From: an uncultured Prevotella sp.
Lineage (GTDB): Bacteria > Bacteroidota > Bacteroidia > Bacteroidales > Bacteroidaceae
Reading direction: 5' to 3'
Assembly: GCA_900543975.1 (NCBI GenBank)
Contig: UQTI01000036.1
Span: 1 to 31,010 of the forward strand
DNA: 31,010 nt
A model generated the notes under the pieces. It did not search any database, was not told where the DNA came from, and saw only the letters and a list, made by a program, of their open reading frames with translations. A program made the translations under genes and the position numbers. Shown here piece by piece: positions 7,494 to 15,276 of the stretch; position 1 is the first letter of the stretch; the number at the start of each line of letters is the position of its first letter.

Positions 7494-8237
7494 ATGAAAT
7501 TTATTGGAATAATCCCCGCACGTTACGCTTCAACACGTTTTCCCGGCAAGCCATTGGCCATGCTTGGAGGTAAATATGTTATAGAAAGAGTTTATAACAT
7601 GGTGGCAGAAACCCTCGACGACGCTTATGTTGCTACCGACGACCAGCGCATATATGATGTTGTCGTGGCGTTTGGAGGCAAGGCCGTTATGACGCGCGAA
7701 GATCATAAGAGCGGCACCGACCGCATAGAGGAAGCGGTAGAAAAACTGGGAAGCGACTGCGATGTTGTGGTGAACATTCAAGGCGATGAGCCTTTTATAC
7801 ACAAGAGCCAGATAGAGACCGTGTGCCGTTGCTTCGATGATCCTCAGACACAGATAGCAACCCTGGGCAAACCTTTTGCTGACATGGAGGCTGTTGACAA
7901 CTGTAATTCGCCAAAAATTGTGCTCGACAACAACAGTTGCGCTATGTATTTCTCACGCTCCGTCATTCCTTTCGTTCGTAACGTAGAACATGAGGAATGG
8001 CTTAAACATTTCCCTTTCCTCAAGCACATAGGCATCTATGCTTACAGAAAAGAGGTGTTGCATGAGATAACACGCCTCCCCATGTCGTCGCTCGAGAAAG
8101 CTGAGAGTCTGGAGCAGCTCCGCTGGCTGCAAAACGGCTATAAGATAAAGGTGGGACTGACGGATATAGAAACTATCGGCATCGACACGCCTGACGATCT
8201 GGAAAGAGCGGAAGAATTTTTAAAGAGGGCTCAATAA
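7494..8237 (+). CDS. kdsB: 3-deoxy-manno-octulosonate cytidylyltransferase (CMP-KDO synthetase)
   Basis: 247 residues, the usual length. The enzyme activates KDO with CTP for the lipid A inner core, so it implies a Gram-negative outer membrane. The nucleotide-binding N-terminus is typical (IGIIPARYASTRFPGKPL). So are the later motifs VATDD, MTREDHKSGTDRIEEA and VVNIQGDEPFI, where the Asp is expected to bind metal. The C-terminal HIGIYAYRKEVL, LEKAESLEQLRWL and IDTPDDLERAE segments are standard. It is divergent from the MORN gene, has its own -7 element, and no partner gene of KDO synthesis follows. Confidence 0.97.
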   Translation: MKFIGIIPARYASTRFPGKPLAMLGGKYVIERVYNMVAETLDDAYVATDDQRIYDVVVAFGGKAVMTREDHKSGTDRIEEAVEKLGSDCDVVVNIQGDEPFIHKSQIETVCRCFDDPQTQIATLGKPFADMEAVDNCNSPKIVLDNNSCAMYFSRSVIPFVRNVEHEEWLKHFPFLKHIGIYAYRKEVLHEITRLPMSSLEKAESLEQLRWLQNGYKIKVGLTDIETIGIDTPDDLERAEEFLKRAQ

Positions 8238-8283
8238 AAAAAGTAACACGTTCATTTACAAAGGTTTATCTCCTCTATGATTC

Positions 8284-8455
8284 GCCAAAGCGTTTCAGTT
8301 GTTTCAGTTTCAGTTCGTTTTTTAAGGTCAGTTGTGTCTCAAACCCCTTTATTAAACATTTATAACTAATTAATAATCAATATATTATATAAAGAGAGTG
8401 AAACGCGTTACCCCTTTATAAACAACTGAAACAACTGAAACTGAAACGCTTTGCC
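8284..8455. repeat. Inverted-repeat element with TTTCAG/CTGAAA arrays around an AT-rich core
   Basis: Left arm 8286-8300 (CAAAGCGTTTCAGTT) is the exact reverse complement of 8439-8453. Beyond that, TTTCAG occurs three times on the left (8293-8313) and CTGAAA three times on the right (8425-8446), both with spacing 3 then 0. The 110-bp core is very AT-rich. It also contains CCCCTTTAT twice (8343-8351 and 8411-8419). It follows kdsB by about 45 bp and has no T-tract like a simple terminator. A dispersed repeat or a protein-binding array is possible. Confidence 0.6.
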
Positions 8456-8785
8456 TTAGTATGTACTTTCCTCTAAAAGGCCTTGTGTCAGGTCGTTACA
8501 GCTTTTTTGGTATAACATTTTTCCAACATTTCCCAGTCTCAATAAAAGCTCAAAAAGGGCATTTTCTCCTCAAAAAACGAGTTTTTTTCGCAAAAACACT
8601 CTTCTGATACCTCGCAACCTTGCGCAAGAATTGTGTTTATCTTCCGTTTGAGGCTTCATAAAACGCCACCAACAAGCGGTTTTGAGACGGTCAGAAGAGG
8701 AAAACGGCGTAGAACCACGCTTGTCGGCGTAGCTATGGCACATTAATTGAGATTGATTTTTCAAGGCACAATTATCCTATTTTTC
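8456..8785. other. Intergenic stretch without a supported gene
   Basis: About 330 bases between the TTTCAG element and the fucosidase promoter. A 64-codon minus-strand frame (8570-8764) is rich in Arg, Ser and Cys, has no recognisable family, and I do not call it. No RNA gene or terminator is recognised. Confidence 0.4.
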
Positions 8786-8816
8786 TTGCACGTTCCGTTT
8801 TTTTTTAGTAAATTTG
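8786..8816 (+). promoter_or_regulatory. Promoter of the fucosidase gene
   Basis: TTG (8786-8788), 20 bp, then TAAATTTG (8809-8816) match the Bacteroidota -33/-7 consensus. The start codon lies 42 bp after the -7 element. Confidence 0.65.
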
Positions 8817-8858
8817 TAACATATAACTTAAACAACATCTTTTCTTCAATCTACATAT

Positions 8859-11381
8859 ATGCTAAACAGATTTTTCATTACCTTTATGCTCATTGTGCTT
8901 TCGTCAACCATGACGAAGGGGCAGCAAAAGCTTTACTATTGGTTCGACACACCTACAACCCTGCGTGGACAGAAAGTGTGGTATGAAGGACATCGCGAGA
9001 GATGTGCCGATGGCCGTCAAGACGAAAGAACAAACAGGTGCAAACCCGTTGCGGCGGGCGATGCAGCCGTAAACCCAGATCCTGAATGGGAGTCGCAGTC
9101 AATTCCTTTGGGCAACGGATCCATCGGTGCAAACGTCATGGGGTCGGTTGCGGCGGAACGCATAACGCTCAACGAGAAGACGCTGTGGAGAGGAGGTCCC
9201 AACGCCGGGAAGGACTCGAAGAGAGCTCGCCGCTATTGGGACGTGAACAAGCAATCGGCAGCCGTGATGAACGACATACGCCGGGCGTTTGAGGAGAACA
9301 ACTGGGAGAAGGCGGCGCAGCTCACGAGCAAGCATTTCAACAGCAACGTGCCTTATGAGGCGAAGGCAGAAGAACCCTTCCGCTTCGGCAGCTTCACCAC
9401 GGCAGGCGAGCTGTATGTAGAGACAGGGCTTAGCGAGGTCGGGATGACAGGCTATCGCCGCTCGTTGTCGCTCGACTCGGCTGTGGCTAACGTGTCGTTC
9501 GTGAAGGACGGGGTGAGATATGAGCGCCGCTATTTTGTGAGCTATCCTGCCAACATCATGGCCGTGCGCTTCACAGCCTCAGAAGGCGGCAAGCAGAACC
9601 TGGTGCTCTCTTATGCCAAGAACCCCGTGTCGGAGGGCACGATGACCGCCCATGGCAACGACGGGCTGCTTTGGAACGCAAGGTTAGATAATAACGACAT
9701 GCAATATTGCATTCGCATGAAAGCCCTGACAAAGGGAGGATCCGTCAACAACAAAGACGCGAAACTGACGGTTTGCGGAGCCGATGAGGTGGTGTTCCTG
9801 ATAAGTCTCGATACCGACTACAAACCGTCTTATGCTCCCTCGTTTGACGATCCTTTGGCCTATGTGGGCGTAGACCCGGAAGCAACCACAAAGAGGTGGA
9901 TGGAACAGGCCACAGCCAAGGGCTTTGAAGCTCTCCTGAAGGAACATTATGCCGACTATGCCGCGCTTTTCAACCGCGTGAAGCTGAACATAAACAATGC
10001 GGCAGAAGGCACGGAAGACCTGCCGATAACACAACGCTTGGCTAACTATAGGCAGGGCAAGGCTGACTTCTATCTGGAGCAACTCTACTATCAGTTTGGC
10101 CGTTACCTTCTCATCGCCTCGTCGCGCCCCGGCAATATGCCAGCCAACCTGCAAGGCGTGTGGCATAACAACGTGGACGGACCGTGGCGTGTAGATTATC
10201 ACACGAACATCAATCTGCAAATGAACTATTGGCCTGCCTGCCAAACCAACCTCAGCGAGTGTGAGCAACCGCTTTTTGAGTTCATAAAAACGCTCATAAA
10301 GCCTGGCGAGGTGACAGCACGGTCTTATTTCGGCACTCGAGGATGGACAACATCGGTTTCGGCAAACATCTTCGGCTTCACCTCTCCCCTTGCAAGCGAG
10401 GACATGTCGTGGAACTTCTCACCCTTTGCCGGACCGTGGCTTGCAACGCATCTGTGGAACTATTACGACTATACGCGCGACCGCAAGTTTCTGGCTAATG
10501 AGGCTTACGACATCATTAAAGGTAGCGCACGCTTTGCTACCGACTATCTGTGGCGACGCAAAGACGGAATCTTCACAGCCGCTCCATCGACCTCGCCCGA
10601 GCACGGACCCGTTGACGAGGGTGCTACCTTTGCTCACGCCGTGGTGCGCGAGATCTTGACAGACGCCATTGAGGCAAGCAAGGTGTTGGGACGCGATGCC
10701 AAGGAACGTCAAGAGTGGGAAAACGCTCTTAAGCACATAGCCCCTTACAAGACAGGACGCTACGGACAGCTCATGGAGTGGTCACGCGACATTGATGACC
10801 CAAAGGATGAACACAGACATGTGAACCACCTGTTCGGTCTGCATCCGGGCCACACCATATCGCCAGTAACCACGCCCGACCTTGCCAAGGCATCGCGTGT
10901 GGTGCTTGAGCACAGAGGAGACGGCGCAACAGGCTGGTCGATGGGCTGGAAGCTGAACCAATGGGCCCGTCTGCACGATGGCAACCACGCCTACAAGCTC
11001 TATGGCAACCTGCTTAAGAACGGCACGCTCGACAACCTGTGGGACACACACGCTCCCTTCCAGATTGACGGCAACTTCGGCGGCACGGCTGGCGTTACGG
11101 AGATGCTCTTGCAGAGCCACATGGGCTTCCTGCATCTGCTTCCCGCCCTGCCCGACGCATGGAAAGAAGGTTCTGTTGAGGGGCTTCGCGCCCGTGGCAA
11201 CTTCTTGGTAAACCTAACATGGCGTGGCGGCAAGCTGGTTCAGGCAACCGTCGTGTCGCAATCGGGAGAGCCATGCAAGGTACATTACAACGGCAAGACG
11301 TTGAACTTCAATACGCAACGGGGCAAAAGCTACACCATAACTTACACGAACGAGAAACTGCGTGTGGATAAAAAAGGTTAA
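8859..11381 (+). CDS. Secreted GH95 alpha-L-fucosidase
   Basis: 840 residues. A signal peptide (MLNRFFITFMLIVLSSTMTKG) precedes the GH95 N-terminal beta domain (SIPLGNGSIGANVMGSVAAERITLNEKTLWRGGP), the (alpha/alpha)6 barrel and a C-terminal beta domain. Residues aligned by eye with characterised GH95 enzymes are N450 and N452 (HTNINLQMNYWP), E581 (TSPEHG) and D737 (QIDGNFGG). All are present, so an active inverting hydrolase is expected. GH95 enzymes typically remove alpha-1,2-linked L-fucose from mucin, blood-group and milk glycans; some members prefer L-galactose. About 30 residues between the signal peptide and the GH95 core (around HRERCADGRQDERTNRCK) look unusual and may be a lineage-specific insertion. 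A sialidase gene follows 86 bp downstream, suggesting joint trimming of glycan caps. No SusC/SusD pair is adjacent. Confidence 0.93.
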   Translation: MLNRFFITFMLIVLSSTMTKGQQKLYYWFDTPTTLRGQKVWYEGHRERCADGRQDERTNRCKPVAAGDAAVNPDPEWESQSIPLGNGSIGANVMGSVAAERITLNEKTLWRGGPNAGKDSKRARRYWDVNKQSAAVMNDIRRAFEENNWEKAAQLTSKHFNSNVPYEAKAEEPFRFGSFTTAGELYVETGLSEVGMTGYRRSLSLDSAVANVSFVKDGVRYERRYFVSYPANIMAVRFTASEGGKQNLVLSYAKNPVSEGTMTAHGNDGLLWNARLDNNDMQYCIRMKALTKGGSVNNKDAKLTVCGADEVVFLISLDTDYKPSYAPSFDDPLAYVGVDPEATTKRWMEQATAKGFEALLKEHYADYAALFNRVKLNINNAAEGTEDLPITQRLANYRQGKADFYLEQLYYQFGRYLLIASSRPGNMPANLQGVWHNNVDGPWRVDYHTNINLQMNYWPACQTNLSECEQPLFEFIKTLIKPGEVTARSYFGTRGWTTSVSANIFGFTSPLASEDMSWNFSPFAGPWLATHLWNYYDYTRDRKFLANEAYDIIKGSARFATDYLWRRKDGIFTAAPSTSPEHGPVDEGATFAHAVVREILTDAIEASKVLGRDAKERQEWENALKHIAPYKTGRYGQLMEWSRDIDDPKDEHRHVNHLFGLHPGHTISPVTTPDLAKASRVVLEHRGDGATGWSMGWKLNQWARLHDGNHAYKLYGNLLKNGTLDNLWDTHAPFQIDGNFGGTAGVTEMLLQSHMGFLHLLPALPDAWKEGSVEGLRARGNFLVNLTWRGGKLVQATVVSQSGEPCKVHYNGKTLNFNTQRGKSYTITYTNEKLRVDKKG

Positions 11382-11399
11382 TAATAAGCTTTATTTTGT

Positions 11400-11456
11400 A
11401 AAATAACAATCGAACAAAATAACAATCGAACAAAATAACAATCTAACAAAATCAAC
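11400..11456. repeat. Three tandem 16-bp repeats before the sialidase gene
   Basis: AAAATAACAATCGAAC at 11400-11415 and 11416-11431, AAAATAACAATCTAAC at 11432-11447, then a partial unit to 11456. The array ends 11 bp before the sialidase ATG, so it lies in the ribosome-loading region. Confidence 0.9.
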
Positions 11457-11467
11457 AAAAAAGAATT

Positions 11468-12673
11468 ATGAAAAAACGGATAGAGAAATGGCTGAAAGAG
11501 ACGATGGCCATAGCTTGTTTGCTGCTTATAGCAATGCCCATGACAGCCAGCAAAAAGGTGCTGTTTGACAAGATGAAGGGACAGTACAGAATTCCGGCCA
11601 TAGTGCAATGTAAGTCGGGCAAGATCATCGCATTTACCGACCATCGCTATGACGGAACCGACATTGGATGGGGGCATCATCTCGATATCGTGATGAAGAC
11701 AAGCTGCGACGGCGGCGAGACATGGAGCGAAAACGAACAGATGGTGGCACAAGGCGGTAGTAAGGTGGCAACCGACTTCAACTGTGGACACGGCGATGCT
11801 GCTGTGGTGGCAGACAACAAGACAGGTGAACTGCTGCTTATGTGTGCTTCAGGCGGAATAAGTTATTTCGACTCGAGTAGAGAGCAACCAATAATGATGG
11901 GACGCTATTGCAGCCGAGATGAAGGCAAAACATGGCAAGGTGAAGACGTTACGGACCAAATTTATAAGCTCATGCCCGATATAAAAGGAGCATTTTTCAC
12001 AAGCGGACGAATGGTGCAAAGCAAGAAGATAAAGGTTGGAACCCACTATCGCATCTACTCGGCGTTGGCAACCAACCGTGGCAACCGCGTGCTCTATAGC
12101 GACGATTTCGGAAAAACATGGGGCGTGCTTGGAGCACAAGCTAACGCACAGGAGGCTGCGCCTAAGGGTGACGAAGCAAAAGTGGAGGAGTTGCCTAACG
12201 GCGATGTGCTGCTAAGCAGCCGTGTGAGCAGCGGCAGATATTTTAACATCTACAGCTATGACAACGCTAAAACGGCAGCAGGACGATGGGGCCCGGTGGC
12301 TTTCTCTGGAGCAGAGAACAAGGGCGTAAAGGCAAGCAGCAACGCTTGCAACGGCGAGCTAGTGCAGGCAAAGGCTAAGATAAACGGCAAGAAAAAGACC
12401 ATGCTCCTGCAGAGCGTGCCGCTCGGTCCTGAGCGAACAAAGGTAGCAATCTACTATAAGGAGCTAAAATCGGCAGCCGACTATGCTACGCCCGAAAGCG
12501 TGGCTGCCAACTGGGAAGGCTGTTACGAGGTAAGCAACACGCTCTCGGCCTACTCTACCATGATTCATGACAACAAGGGCAACATCTTGTTCTTGATGGA
12601 GGAAAACAGCGTGGAAAGCCACTACGACATAGTGTTTGAAAAGCTTTCGATGGAAACAATTTGTGGAAAGTGA
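11468..12673 (+). CDS. Secreted exo-alpha-sialidase (GH33, BNR repeats)
   Basis: 401 residues. A Lys/Arg-rich start and a hydrophobic stretch (AIACLLLIAMPMTAS) form a signal peptide. The FRIP-type arginine is R41 in YRIPAIV. Three Asp boxes are visible: SCDGGETW (79-86), SRDEGKTW (149-156) and SDDFGKTW (211-218). Other expected features are an Asp-rich loop after IAFTDHRYDGTD (acid/base Asp), further Arg residues in LSSRVSSGR and GPERTKV for the carboxylate-binding triad, and the likely nucleophile Y362 in SAYSTM. This is a single-domain six-bladed propeller of ordinary length, releasing terminal sialic acid. It is probably co-transcribed with the GH95 gene. Both remove terminal caps from host glycans. 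Confidence 0.9.
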   Translation: MKKRIEKWLKETMAIACLLLIAMPMTASKKVLFDKMKGQYRIPAIVQCKSGKIIAFTDHRYDGTDIGWGHHLDIVMKTSCDGGETWSENEQMVAQGGSKVATDFNCGHGDAAVVADNKTGELLLMCASGGISYFDSSREQPIMMGRYCSRDEGKTWQGEDVTDQIYKLMPDIKGAFFTSGRMVQSKKIKVGTHYRIYSALATNRGNRVLYSDDFGKTWGVLGAQANAQEAAPKGDEAKVEELPNGDVLLSSRVSSGRYFNIYSYDNAKTAAGRWGPVAFSGAENKGVKASSNACNGELVQAKAKINGKKKTMLLQSVPLGPERTKVAIYYKELKSAADYATPESVAANWEGCYEVSNTLSAYSTMIHDNKGNILFLMEENSVESHYDIVFEKLSMETICGK

Positions 12674-12691
12674 CGAGTTGGTCTTTTACGA

Positions 12692-12839
12692 CATAACTTC
12701 CGCAAGTACATGATTAACGCATTTTGCAAACAATTGTCAACTCAAGAAAGCGTCGCCACGCTCACTTTTGTCGCTTGCCCAAAAAGCAAGGCGGCGCTTT
12801 CTTGAGGTTATATGTCAATAACTACATGCGAAAGTTATG
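12692..12839. repeat. Nested inverted repeats downstream of the sialidase gene
   Basis: The inner arms 12741-12757 and 12790-12806 pair over 17 bases with one mismatch. The outer arms 12692-12708 (CATAACTTCCGCAAGTA) and 12823-12839 pair over 17 bases with two mismatches. A small CTTGC/GCAAG hairpin (12774-12778 with 12786-12790) lies in the inner loop. There is no T-tract, so this is not a standard intrinsic terminator. A 148-bp palindromic repeat element is likely. Confidence 0.7.
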
Positions 12840-12913
12840 AGCCTTATTTTAGGCTTAAGCTACGAATAAAGCCACTTGCAAGAAAAAATACAATAGCTTT
12901 TTTATTGTTTCTT

Positions 12914-12943
12914 TTTGTTTTTCATTTTTTTTATATACCTTTG
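12914..12943 (+). promoter_or_regulatory. Promoter of the ECF sigma factor gene
   Basis: TTTG (12914-12917), 18 bp, then TACCTTTG (12936-12943). A small hairpin, GGCTG-cttct-CAGCC (12953-12967), lies at the start of the expected transcript. The leader is about 95 nt. Confidence 0.65.
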
Positions 12944-13046
12944 CATCTGATAGGCTGCTTCTCAGCCCCAAGAACAGATTATTCAACACTTAAAAGTTAT
13001 TATTGCTTATCGAAACACATTTACTTAAATTCAAAGAAGTTAAGAA

Positions 13047-13643
13047 ATGAAAACATTGGAGAAATTGACCGACGAAGAGTTGGCCATGAGATATGTTGAT
13101 GGCAATAATCGCGCCTTTGACGTGTTGCTTAATCGCACTCAGCAAAAGATTTTTTCATACATCCTTTTCATCGTGCACGATCAAGACAAGGCAGATGATA
13201 TATTTCAAGAGACATTTCTGAAGGTCATTTACCGCCTTCAGCAGGGAATGTATGCAACAACGGGAAAGTTCAGCGCCTGGGTCATGCGCATAGCCCATAA
13301 CGTGATTATGGACTCGTTCCGCGACACGGCTGCTGACCCTGTGGTAGAATGTCCCGACAACAAGAACCTTGCAAACATGGGGTCTGTAGACCTGCTTGAA
13401 AGCAACATCGAGAACCATTTTGTCAACACACAGGTCATGGCAGATGTGAGACGATTGCTTGACAATCTGCCCACGCCACAACGTGAGGTTGTCTATATGC
13501 GCTATTATCAGGACATGTCGTTTAAGGAGATTGCAGAAACAACAAGCGTGAGCATAAACACAGCTCTCGGACGCATGCGTTATGCTATCTTGAACATGAG
13601 ACGCATGGCCCGAGAGAATGGTGTGCTTTTACAGACCGTGTAA
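13047..13643 (+). CDS. ECF-type RNA polymerase sigma factor
   Basis: 198 residues. Region 2 (about 10-80) contains NRAFDVLLNRTQQKIFSYILFIVHDQDKADDIFQETFLKV; its D-x-x-Q-E-T-F-L-K signature binds the core enzyme. An AWVMRIAHNVIMDSFR segment (region 2.4) follows. Region 4 (about 135-190) has LDNLPTPQREVVYMRYYQDMSFKEIAETTSVSINTALGRMRYA, a classic helix-turn-helix for -35 recognition. There is no region 3 and no extra C-terminal domain. No anti-sigma (FecR/DUF4179/zf-HC2) gene is adjacent on either side, so its control is not explained by the context. Its promoter is of the primary-sigma type. Confidence 0.93.
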   Translation: MKTLEKLTDEELAMRYVDGNNRAFDVLLNRTQQKIFSYILFIVHDQDKADDIFQETFLKVIYRLQQGMYATTGKFSAWVMRIAHNVIMDSFRDTAADPVVECPDNKNLANMGSVDLLESNIENHFVNTQVMADVRRLLDNLPTPQREVVYMRYYQDMSFKEIAETTSVSINTALGRMRYAILNMRRMARENGVLLQTV

Positions 13644-13709
13644 AATTTTTACATACTGTATGAGTTTTTTTACAGACCGCAAGGGGAAATCTGCTTTTCG
13701 ATAAAGCAT

Positions 13710-14363
13710 TTATCTCACCTTCTTCAACCCCTTAATGGTTGCTATGGGGTCAGCCTGCTTAAAGATGTAGCTTCCGCTCACAAGACAGTCGGCACCGGCT
13801 TCAACGAGAGGAGGAGCTGTAACATCGGTCACGCCGCCGTCGATCTGAATGATGGCTTTGCTTCCGCTCTCGTCAATAAGTTTGCGCAGACGCTTTAGTT
13901 TGGCCGTGGTGTTAGGAATAAACTTTTGGCCGCCAAAGCCTGGGTTCACGCTCATGAGAAGCACCATGTCAACATCTCCTATTATGTCTTCAAGCACGCT
14001 CACAGGTGTAGACGGGTTTAGCGTCACGCCTGCTTTCATGCCAGCTGCATGGATCTCCTGTATTGTGCGATGAAGGTGCGTGCAAGCCTCATAGTGGACG
14101 TTCATCATCATGGCCCCTGTCTTTGCCACACGTTCCACATAACGCTCCGGTTGCACAATCATGAGATGCACGTCAAGGGGTTTCTTGCACACCTTTGCCA
14201 CGGCGTCGATAACAGGAAAGCCAAACGAGATGTTAGGCACGAACACACCGTCCATGATGTCAAGATGTAGCCAGTCGGCTTCGCTTTGGTTGATCATCTC
14301 AAGATCTTTCTCAAGATGAAGAAAATCGGCCGACAAAAGTGACGGCGATATCAGAATACTCAT
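13710..14363 (-). CDS. rpe: Ribulose-phosphate 3-epimerase
   Basis: 217 residues, normal length. It interconverts ribulose 5-phosphate and xylulose 5-phosphate in the pentose phosphate pathway. The TIM barrel begins ISPSLLSADF. The metal and catalytic residues are all visible: H33 and D35 (LHLDIMDG), H66 (LDVHLM) and D175 (IQIDGGV). The phosphate-binding motifs are SVNPGFGGQKF and VSGSYIF. It is convergent with the ECF sigma gene (66 bp between the stop codons) and lies 105 bp downstream of a 41-codon gene on the same strand. Confidence 0.97.
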   Translation of the reverse strand: MSILISPSLLSADFLHLEKDLEMINQSEADWLHLDIMDGVFVPNISFGFPVIDAVAKVCKKPLDVHLMIVQPERYVERVAKTGAMMMNVHYEACTHLHRTIQEIHAAGMKAGVTLNPSTPVSVLEDIIGDVDMVLLMSVNPGFGGQKFIPNTTAKLKRLRKLIDESGSKAIIQIDGGVTDVTAPPLVEAGADCLVSGSYIFKQADPIATIKGLKKVR

Positions 14364-14468
14364 TGTGTTTGGTTTTGTTTATGCTTTGTTTTTATTGTTC
14401 AACAAAAAGTGTTCACTCTTTCAATGTCCTTTACAAGGGGCGTTCGGGATGTTGTTTCAACAAAGTCG

Positions 14469-14594
14469 TTAGTTCAGACAATAACTTTTAGGCAGCCCAC
14501 TTTTCACAAGAAACGTGTACGAGTAGGCCATCTGTCGAATGACGGCAAGCGTCTTTTCAGACGGCTTCATTTCTTCTGGGGTAAAATGTTTCAT
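14469..14594 (-). CDS. Small hypothetical protein, 41 aa
   Basis: A 42-codon frame on the minus strand, ATG at 14594 and TAA at 14469. The translation starts MKHFTPEEMKPSEKTLAVIR and ends VKSGLPKSYCLN. Composition is protein-like: a charged N-terminus, a predicted helix (EKTLAVIRQMAYSY) and no low complexity. From memory, Bacteroides and Prevotella genomes encode many tiny proteins with a KPSEKTL...IRQ(I/M)AY.Y core and a final YCLN, which fits well here. The function of that group is unknown to me. It precedes rpe on the same strand. No good ribosome-binding site or -7 box is seen, so the call rests on the recalled family pattern. Confidence 0.6.
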   Translation of the reverse strand: MKHFTPEEMKPSEKTLAVIRQMAYSYTFLVKSGLPKSYCLN

Positions 14595-14874
14595 AGGCAA
14601 TTTTTTATTTGTTTTGTTCCGTTATCTTAATAACGCCCGTTTGAAAAGTTTATTACATCTCGAACAAAATATTTTTCAAAAGTTCATGAAAACGCTTGGG
14701 CATCTTCTTTAAGCGCATATGTTTTTTCCTAACAATCGTTGTTCGCAAGGCATAAACCTGCAAGGCCAATCTCCCTGTTTACTTTCAACATGTCGAAGAC
14801 ATGCGTAACTTGAGTACATTATTATATAGAAAATGTAAATTATTAAGAGAAACAGCAAAAAAACTTACAAAAAG
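14595..14874. other. Intergenic region upstream of the trp promoter
   Basis: AT-rich, no gene supported. It holds a GTTATCTTAATAAC palindrome (14621-14634) just upstream of the small minus-strand gene and a CATGTC-gaa-GACATG hairpin (14789-14803). Neither can be assigned. Confidence 0.4.
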
Positions 14875-14905
14875 TTTGTTGGTTTAAAGAAAATGTGTAA
14901 TTTTG
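14875..14905 (+). promoter_or_regulatory. Promoter of the tryptophan operon
   Basis: TTTG (14875-14878), exactly 19 bp, then TAATTTTG (14898-14905): the best promoter match in the window. Transcription should begin near 14912, giving a leader of about 365 nt before trpD. Confidence 0.8.
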
Positions 14906-14976
14906 CAACCGTAATGATAATTACAACAATAAATATTGAAAACATAAAATATTAGAAACAAACAAAGGAGAACATT

Positions 14977-15021
14977 ATGTATAACATGATTTCTAACATA
15001 TGGTGGTGGCGTAGCTCGTGA
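14977..15021 (+). CDS. trpL: trp operon leader peptide with three consecutive Trp codons
   Basis: A 14-codon frame, MYNMISNIWWWRSS, with ATG at 14977 and TGA at 15019. It is preceded by AAAGGAG (14964-14970) at a six-base spacing, a stronger ribosome-binding site than most in this window. Codons 9-11 are TGG-TGG-TGG (15001-15009). It lies about 65 nt after the expected transcription start, followed by pairing segments and an intrinsic terminator, all upstream of the trp genes. This is the textbook layout of ribosome-mediated attenuation: stalling at the Trp codons when charged tRNA-Trp is scarce should prevent termination. Candidate pairings are GGTGGC (15005-15010) with GCC-aa-ACC (15039-15046) as the 1:2 stem, and CCTGTG (15045-15050) with TACAAGG (15076-15082, one bulged A) as the antiterminator. 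These foldings are inferred by eye. Confidence 0.9.
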   Translation: MYNMISNIWWWRSS

Positions 15022-15078
15022 TTGAAAAGTCGTGAGAAGCCAAACCTGTGTGGATAATCAATATACCCCGATCTCTAC

Positions 15079-15110
15079 AAGGCCTGCCGTTCTTACGACA
15101 GGCCTTTTTC
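15079..15110 (+). terminator. trp attenuator (intrinsic terminator)
   Basis: AAGGCCTG (15079-15086) pairs perfectly with CAGGCCTT (15099-15106). Two further pairs, CG/CG (88-89 with 96-97), are possible inside, and T-rich sequence follows the stem (TTTTTCTTT). It lies 57 nt after the leader peptide stop and 170 nt before trpD. Confidence 0.88.
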
Positions 15111-15276
15111 TTTAAACTTCAAGTCTTTTCTTTAGATGACAGACCTGCTCTTCAGCCTCATACAGATTGTCTGGACCGCAGGCCACAAGAACAAGGAGCA
15201 AGGGTAAGAAAAAGAACAAGAAGCAACGGCAGGAAAAAAAAGGGTAAACACTACAAACATAAAAAAATATTGAGCC

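Noticed and set aside
8570..8764. 64-codon minus-strand frame
   Set aside because: No recognisable family and no promoter or ribosome-binding site; cannot be supported as a gene.
9684..10268. 194-codon minus-strand frame inside the fucosidase gene
   Set aside because: Antisense shadow of the GH95 catalytic region.
12812..13099. 95-codon plus-strand frame upstream of the sigma factor
   Set aside because: Runs through the sigma factor promoter and overlaps its start in another frame; composition is not protein-like.
13644..13709. Terminator between the sigma factor and rpe
   Set aside because: CATACTGTATG followed by TTTTTTT is present, but the stem would be only four pairs with a three-base loop; too weak to call.
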